From positions 1 to 64,000 of the forward strand of contig JASANG010003482.1 of assembly GCA_030248215.1 (NCBI GenBank): 64,000 nucleotides of DNA. Reading direction: 5' to 3'. Of this stretch, positions 12,901 to 21,900 are shown piece by piece. The notes under the pieces are model-generated. The model saw nothing but the letters and a program-made list of their open reading frames with translations. It was not told where the DNA came from and made no database searches. Each line of letters starts with the position of its first letter. Within the stretch, counting starts at the first letter, position 1. Source of the stretch: Enoplolaimus lenunculus. Taxonomy: Eukaryota; Nematoda; Enoplea; Enoplida; Thoracostomopsidae. A program made the translations under genes and the position numbers.

Positions 12901-15900
12901 TTTGCGTTTCTCTAAATTAAATAAAGCCTACGGTCTGAGAAAGTGTACTAGAGCCTAAATCAAAATATCATATTTCGCAAGTTTGTGTGATTTAGTTCGA
13001 TCTCGACTATCAAAGCTGTTTTTATATTCAAAAGGTACAACAACATCTATGATCAACTGGTGATAGTTGCTGCATACACATTTACGAGGCTTTGTATTTC
13101 TGGACATAGTCGCCAGAATTACAAAAAACCGATAGAGATTTAAATCTTAAAAGCCCATTTTACCGCTTTTGGCATACCGTCAATCGCGGGACTGCAATAA
13201 AATAAGTTCAACTTTTAGAATTTTCGCTGAGGCTTAGGCTTAATTTTAGATTTACCCTTTCGCAAAGGCATATACTTTGTAATATGCTCGGACTACTCTA
13301 GCGCCCGTACAGGAGAGATATTGATTAACTTTGATTTGAATATTGGGTTACAGGGTGAACGAGGACCACAAGGTGTGCCAGGACAAGATGGTGGGCCGGG
13401 CAAGGACGGTGCCACAGGAGCTGACGGCCGTCCAGGTCAAGATGGCTCTGACGGCAGCAACGGCGCCCCCGGCCGAGATGGCGGTCCAGGGCATAACGGA
13501 GAATTTGGCAAAGATGGCACCCCAGGCAAAGACGTAAGTTATCAGCGGTTATTAGTGATGCTGAACTAGTAGGGCCCAAATTATTTGAAATTTAAATTAT
13601 TCATAAACAGAAGCATACGTAAAAAAATCAAAACGGTCAGACACTACTGTATAGCTAAGTAGCAAAGCCAAAAATGGAGCACCCCATAAACTCACACTTG
13701 GATCCGGCACATGGTAATTCATCTATTACCATTTTCAACTAAACTATGAATTGCATTCGGCCAAAGAAATATTAAGCTAATTTACAGAATTATGTAATGT
13801 CAAAAAAATTTTGGCCATAGGGCGGCAAAAATGCTCGTGTAAAAAGAAGCCCTTATCATTCCGCGCCGCAATTGTAGGTGGGCTAGCAATAAAGCTGTTT
13901 TTAAGCTGTCTAAACTACTTATTTACACATTTCTGTACGTTTTAGATAAAAGTGATATTATCTTAACTTATGGAAATAATTGCTAACCACGTTTAAGAAG
14001 CTATAAAATTTAGAAATTACACTCAATCGCCGCACGAAACGTTAAGCCACTAGCGTATAGCAAATTGACGAGAAATATTAAATGGCGAACAAAACAACTT
14101 TGACGTTTTCTCATTTTGAGCGAGGTGATAAAATTACGATATTCCTAACCAAAGTGAACCGAAGATGCTGGGGATTCAATCACTTGCCAAATTTAGACTA
14201 CCAGTCAAATCTATATGTGCAAATTCTTTTGTAGATCGGTTTATTTCTAGTGTATTGCCCAAAACATTGTTCGCTTTTGCGATGCATCGGTGCCTAAATT
14301 ACGTATGTTTGGCGTTCCAGCTTTAATAATATATAGATTAATTTTTGTGCATTCGTTTCGTGATTTTCATGTTAACTGTCAATGAGTTTGAGTTGAATTT
14401 TTTGAAAATTTTAGGGAAGTCCAGGTGCGCCAGGTGTACCCGGTCCTCCTGGAGATCAAGTAAGTCGACTAAAACAATTACAGAATTGGTTAAAATATAT
14501 GTGGTAACATTAATTTTTACTTATTCTCGAAGGGCAAGCTCTTTTATCTTGAGGTGAGGGTAAAAGTTTCCATCGAATAGGAAGTTCGAGGTGCAAATCC
14601 CAGTTTAATCTTAGATCTCATAATGAAATACAAAATATACAAAATATGCATAAGCGGTAAACGGTTAAACATAATAGATTTGAGTAAAATAATGCATGTG
14701 AAAAATTGATTTTCCGTATTTGTTAAGAAAATTGTTACCATTTATCGATATCCAGTTTAGTTTCTTAATATATTTATTTGTTCAAAAATTTATAATTTTA
14801 ATTAATAATTCGCTTGTTTGAACATCTGTAGCTATTACTGTACATTCAGTATGCATGCGAATATGGTTTTTAGGGAAAGAAAGGCCCTGACGGAAACGTT
14901 GGTCATCCAGGAACTCCAGGAAACCCTGGACCTCCGGTATGTTTTGCGACTAAGGCATTTCTAAATAAGACAGCAAAAAAACTAGTTGCTTGGTTCTTTC
15001 ACCGTCCCGTAGCCAGACGGGAATTCAGGTAGCTCAGCCTCCCAGCAAAACATTTGCCGTCGTCCTGGAAAAATTTCATATTTACCTGGAAATAACAACA
15101 AATCCCTGTATTATGCCCCTCCCAAAAAATTTCACACTCCACCCTTGCAATGTGACCTGGCTACTTGCTTCCGCCGACATTGATGAGTTCATAGTTTGTG
15201 CACACTTTCTTCATACTTAACACGCATAGGTTTAGAGGCTTGGAAAAAGCTTTCCTATACACAAAACAAATTGCGTGATTCTCAAGGAATACTCCCTGGA
15301 ATTTGAGACAGTTATGTCTCAATATAGACTCGGTACTTATGTTATTTATCTTGAGTTCCAGGCTTTATTTCTTTAAACTTTTCAGGAATGACTGTAAAAT
15401 TTTTCAGTCGGAAATAGATCTGAAATATAAGACAAATATGTCTCAAATATTAAGACTCATTCTGCTGATTTTTTATCAATTAAGTGCTACAAGCAAAGAT
15501 TTGCCAGGGCACCTGATTACAAAACTGGGAAATATAGCTAAACCAAAGTCGGTATATTTTACAAAATAAAATACATCAAACACGTTAACTAAGGTTGGCG
15601 AAAGTTTGAGCTCAACCCCAAATATCTTTGAAATTCGATCTTAGAAACTCGTTTACGTTGAATAAAATCTGAAAACTAATTGTTAGACGCAGAAAAAATG
15701 TTTGAAGAAATTTGTTTCTTATAAATTGCCCACAGTAATTTCTTGAAATCATTTTAGATACAAATTTTTGATCTGTTTTAGACTACCGTCAGACATTTAA
15801 TACATTTTAGTCATGACAATTTTAGAAAATAAGAAGCATTTTGCCTTAACATTAGACTTACCGTTAAATGTTAAAGAAAGTGTTTAAGAACATGGGTGTT

Positions 15901-18900
15901 TGTGCATCATTTTTGTTCCTTTCCACTTTGGATTCCTAATTAATAACGCAGATGCGTCCAAGTTGTCTATCAATTTTAACATCGTTCTATATATAATTGT
16001 TTTGCTTGAAAACATAATTGCTCCTATTATTTTCGTAAATTTATCATTTCAGGGAAATCCAGGTCCACAAGGTCCCGTGGGATTACCGGTAAGTTCATTT
16101 GGTTCACTTAATATTTTCTTCTTTTCATAACCAAATGCTAACATTGCCGTACTATTTCGACTGACTAAAAATCACGGCAAATGTTACTTCGATGAGCGTA
16201 GCAGTAATGCAAGCATAATCCTAAGCCTATTAAGCCTAAACCTCAAATAATGATAATTCTATCGCTAGGCCTAAGCTTGTGCAATTAGTTCAAAGCGTAA
16301 GCTTATTCTATTATAGTCCTGCGAAAAAATGGTTCGCCCTTCAAAGTAACATTGGCCAAAATCACGGTGAGTATTAAATGTAATTTATTAAGACACACGC
16401 AGCTAACATTCGAAAACACAACGTGATCCCCACTCCACCTCGCAACCCATGGAATCAGCATGAATATACCCATCGCCGTAACATTCCTACAAATTGTTAC
16501 ATGCCCCTACACTGTAAATTCCAATGAGTTGATAAATCAATTCAACTAGAGAGTTGGTTATTTCCGAATTAATATCAGTAAACATTAATCACTCTGATTT
16601 GAGTTGATTCTCATTCTGAGTTGAATTGACTCTGGGTGAGTTGACTAATTAACTCAGAATGAATTGAATCAACTCAATATCCTGAGTTCTGATAGTCCTA
16701 ACTCAGACTGAGTGATTCAACTCATTCTGAGTTAAAATCAACTTACTGAAATTTACAGTGTATGGAAATTTGTTAGCCCCCCCTCGTATTTTGAGCCGGC
16801 TGAGAGATTGCTACAGTTCAAAAAAAAGCTCGCACAACCCTTAAAATATTTCACGTTTTGTTTCAGTTTAAAACTGAAATATAAATTATTGTATTATTCT
16901 AGGGGGACGAAGGACCCAAAGGACCCGTTGGGCACGTTGGACCCAAAGTAACAACCACGGATTAGTAACGCATTGGGTTCTTGTAAAGTTTTCCCTTACA
17001 TTTAAGATTAATACATTACTCTGAGACTTTGGGCTCAGCCAGGCTTAGGCTTATTTTAACGCTTAAGCAAAGGTTTAGGCTTAGGTAAGCACAGTCACAA
17101 ACCAAAGCCAAAGTGGGCGCCTAAACCTAAGCCTACGGCGGGGTAAAAGTATACAAGAACCGTGCATTATCCACAATATGTTGCGTCTATATACAGCGTT
17201 GCAATATAGGCATGGTTGCCATGTAAATCGAAAAAAATCATATTTGATAGTAACTTGCGTACACCGCGTTATTATTTGCCCCTGCAAGCCGTGTATTACG
17301 CAGACACACACATAAGTTTAGATTCATTAAAAAACCTACCTAATGCGAATTAGTACCTAAGCCTTTGTCTAGTATTCGCCTATAATATCAACGCAAGCCT
17401 AAGCCTTAACTTTATATCTGGAGGAAAGTGTAGAACAGCTCAATTAATATACTATTTGTAATTATGAAATTGTGTGTACAAACTTGCCAAACGAACCAAT
17501 TTTGTACATAATACTAGATTCTGAGCAGGTAATAAAAATCGTATGCCGGTTTCAGAGCAAAAGCTTAGATCCCGCCAACATCATTTCATACAGTTGAAAA
17601 TAACCCTATTTTTTTAATTTAGAGCATCCGAATTTTCGTGTCCGGAAAACGCCGAGCATGACCCTGTTTCCGAGTTCACTCCGAAACCGGCATACGATTT
17701 TTATTACCTGCTCAGAATCTAGTATTGTGTACAAACTTGCCAAACGAACCAATTTTGTACATAATACTAGATTCTGAGCAGGTAATAAAAATCGTATGCC
17801 GGTTTCGGAGTGAACTCGGAAACAGGGTCATGCTCGGCGTTGTTCGAACACGAAAATTCGGATGCTCTAAATTAAAAAAATAGGGTTATTTTCAACTGTA
17901 TGAAATGATGTTGGCGGGATCTAAGCTTTTGCTCTGAACATATATTTAAGGGCTTCCCCACTGGGTGCATTAGGGAGCCGTGCACTCCCCCCAAATTTGG
18001 CTGGTGCCCCCCCCCAAATGGACTCGGTCTAAAAGTAAACAATGTTACTTTGCAATTGTAGGGCTCCCAAAGTTATTCCATGCCCCCTAAATATAATTTT
18101 TGCGGACGTCCTGCACATATTGTAATTATTTAATATTTCGCTGGGAGGACGCGTGTCGCATGTTTTTACATTAAGTACAATAAAATTCATTTTGGCCTCG
18201 AACGCCGGGGCCTTTTAAATTGGCCCCTTTCCGCAAGAGGAGGTGTTTGAGGGTCCGCTGAGCACGGTCATGCGCTGGAGGAGTCTCGCTCGAAGACAAC
18301 TACTGTTCAGAGTTTGGCATTGGAGATAAAACTTGGTATATTTGACTTTTAAGGGCCCCAAAGGCAAAGCAGGACCAAAAGGCGGTAAAGGTGACGGCGG
18401 CGCTCCAGGATTGGTCGTAAGATTTATTTCTAAATTGATTCTGTGCGAGATTTTGTTTAAACAAATTAACTCAAATATTGAAATAATTCAACAAAACGTT
18501 TTGTTATAATTCACAAATTTTTAATTATTTTTTTCAGTGTCAAATTGTTCCGAAATTGATATCATTATTTTGACTTACAACTTTTTAATTCAGAAAAATA
18601 ACGATTTTGTTAGCTTAATATATTTCTGCGTTTTACTGGGCCACAACTACACGAACGATGGGACGTGCGAATGGAACTGTATTTCGTCCTGCAGGCATTT
18701 TTTGCACCCTGAACAATTTATTGAAATTTATACTAAACAATTCTATGTTAAAAAATTTTTTCGTGATTTTCTATAAATTAAACAAATTTGATTTTAAAGC
18801 ACGTCATCCGCTCCTGAAATGCAGAATAGTCAGCCTGAATTGGTAGTTAAAATTCCAACTTCAGCTTCCAACTAGCTATGTAATAAGGGGTATTTATACG

Positions 18901-21900
18901 CTGTGAAATGTGAGTAGACACAGTTTCCGGTTTGGTTTTTTCACTATTAAGCAGAGTGTAAACGGATAGCAAAAATAATGAAAACGAATACTGGTGAAAT
19001 TGATAAAAACCGGAATGAACTTTTACCGAAACTTTAAACAAATGTTAGATTATACACCATTGTATTCTGGTTATTTTGTTTTGCCTAATTTCAGGGCGAA
19101 GCTGGACCTCACGTAAGTTACCTTTGCAAAATTTAGCATCAAATTTTGCTAAGGTTTGTTTAGTTTGGGTTGTGAACTTGAAATGTTTAAGAACAAAAAA
19201 ACGTTGCGCTTTGTATATATCTGAAATTATTTTAAAGCGAATAATTCTAAGCCTAATTAATTCACACGTGCAAGTTTTTGCAGCGAGAACATGCAACTGC
19301 AGACCACTCGGTAAGTATAAAATAGGCTTATATTTCATTAATAGATACTGCTTTTAGGGACCTGACGGAGCCCATGGCAAAAAAGGCCTTCCAGTAAGTT
19401 CGGTATTTTAAAAAGAATTTTTTTATACATTGCATCCCTAGTGGATTCTGTGGAGCGAGCGCATATTCCGCGTCACAAATTTTTTTGTGATAAAACGGTA
19501 AGGTAAATATTTGGTCCTGTCAATAAAAATCTGGAGGGAAACCAGCAGGCCTAGAAACTGGAATGCTTAACCTTAGGATCAGGATTAGAATTATGTTTAG
19601 GATTACCCGTAGGTTTATACTTAGGTTTAGGATTTAGCTCAGTAGACAGGCCCTTATAATATGATGTGACTTTGATTTTATGAAACCATTATTCAAATTT
19701 TTAACTTCAATTGTTTTAAGAAAAATTAAACACATTGCAATGTTAAAAGTAACGGTTTGGTAGATTTTTATAACTGTAAAATAAGACCGCTTGTTTTCAG
19801 GGCGATGATGGGTTTCCAGGTATGGATGTAAGTTTTACACGTCAATTTTTTGTTGTTTTAAATTTAAAAATGTTTAAAAACGAGACTTTATTCTAAAAGG
19901 TTTCGAAATTTGTGTTTCGGGGCCATATCCAGACGGGTATTTTTAAAGATCAACCTTTTGCCTTTTCCCTTTTGGATTTTGTAAATGTTTTAAATACTTT
20001 TTCTGGTTGTAGCACAAGAACCCTCAAATCTTGTCTCACTTGATCCTATTTTTATTGTTCGACATTATATTTTCACAACAGTACTACGACTACCTCTGTA
20101 TAACTTTTGTATGCGCTGATAAAGATTCAACCCCTTATGTGGCTTGAGTCAAAAATTGGCTATATTAATCAAAAAATGATACAACGTATACGTGAGTGCA
20201 GCATTTAAATTATTTTCATTTTCGTATTTGTATTTTAGGGATTTGATGGATACCCAGGACTTCCTGGATACCCGGGCGAACCAGGACCAATGGTAAGCTA
20301 TCGGTCTTTAACTAACTGTAACATAAAATTTTTTCCACTTTTTTCAACTTGTACCAATAATAGAGCTCACAAGTACATTAAAATTTTAACCCTTTTTAAT
20401 GAATATTTTCATTTTATATCCAAGTTCAAGCAAGAATTGTAACCAGTCTGCCAGATAGAAGTCGTTTGCTACAGCCGCTCAGCTATAAGAGCTTCACGAT
20501 CGAGCCCCAAGGGGCTCTTACAGGTTGTGGTGATTTTGACGCACTCTCATACGTGTAATTGTTAAACATTGTACATGGATCATTTATTGCATGCATAAAG
20601 TTTGCAATAAATTGCTCTTAATTTATATACTAAATGCAGTAAACTGTTAACATTTCATGCAGTATTTGAAATGAAAACCGTGTTAAAAGTAGAAATTTGC
20701 ATTCTGCGCACACACATAAACCAAGTTTGCAGGTTTAGTAATAGAATTTTAGTTGATCATCATTTTAGCTTAGGATAATACGTTAGACTAAATGAGACGC
20801 AAATGACCATCACGATGGCCGATTCTAACGACGTTTGTTTAGAAGACAGATAAAAACTATCAAACTTGGAGCCGTATTTGGCTTTTCAAGCAGCACCTTT
20901 GTCAGTTAATAATAGATCCTCATGCGCTGATGTGTTCTGTATCACAGATTCCAAATTTTGCACATATATATTGCTAATTTATGAAAAATGCTACATGCAT
21001 TTATGAATACAGGCGTTGCGACAAATATATTTCAGTGTACGATGCGAAAATATTTGATTTTTAAGGGTCAAACAGGAAAGCCAGGAAAACCAGGCTACCC
21101 AGGACCCCCGGTAAGTTTAAATCTGATTTTTGTAACTGTTCGAAAGAGTAAATATTGCAGAGTAAGCGAATGCGAGGACTGAGAGCCGGTGTATCCAGGA
21201 GTTCGTTTCATAAATACATAACTCATTTAACATTTTTTTGCAACCAACCTTATCGAGCATGCCAATCTTATTGAACTCTAGGTTGTAACAGGGACCGGGT
21301 TTTATATTCTAAAGGCTGTAAAACTGCCATTTTTCGGTCTCTCTAAAACCATCAGGGGAATATACTCGACCTACGATTCTTAAATCACGTAGCATATCCA
21401 AGATTTCACTTCGAAATAAACAACGTTTGAAAGATTTTGGCGAGTGAGCGTAGCGAACGACAAAATTTTTTTGACCTTTGCCAGTTGTTTTACATCATTT
21501 AAATATAAAACTGTTTTTTACCAGTTTTTTACAAATTTCTGAGGAATATATCGCTCTTATTCTTCTTGTATACACGACTGGTAACGATGCAATAACAACC
21601 GGAACAACGTACACCAACTGTGGTTAACTATTGTAATTCTAGGGCGTAGCTGGCGACAAAGGACCACCAGGAAGAACCGGTGTCCCAGGAGCACCTGGAG
21701 CTGAAGGAGTTCCGGTGAGTTGGTTTAAATTGAAAATTTTGAAAAAATAATTGAACTATATTTCAATCCGTAAACTCAAATAAACAACATTAAAATTATT
21801 TTCAAATCTTAAAACAAAACAATTTGCTAAAATTGCCAATTTGCATGCGTAGATGTCTAGCAGAGTGTGCACCAGAAACTCTGCCAACGGCCGCAACAAA

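Noticed and set aside
13325-13579. ORFs in other frames over the 180-nt collagen exon
   Set aside because: Shadows of the GC-rich Gly-X-Y exon, which explains the open frames.
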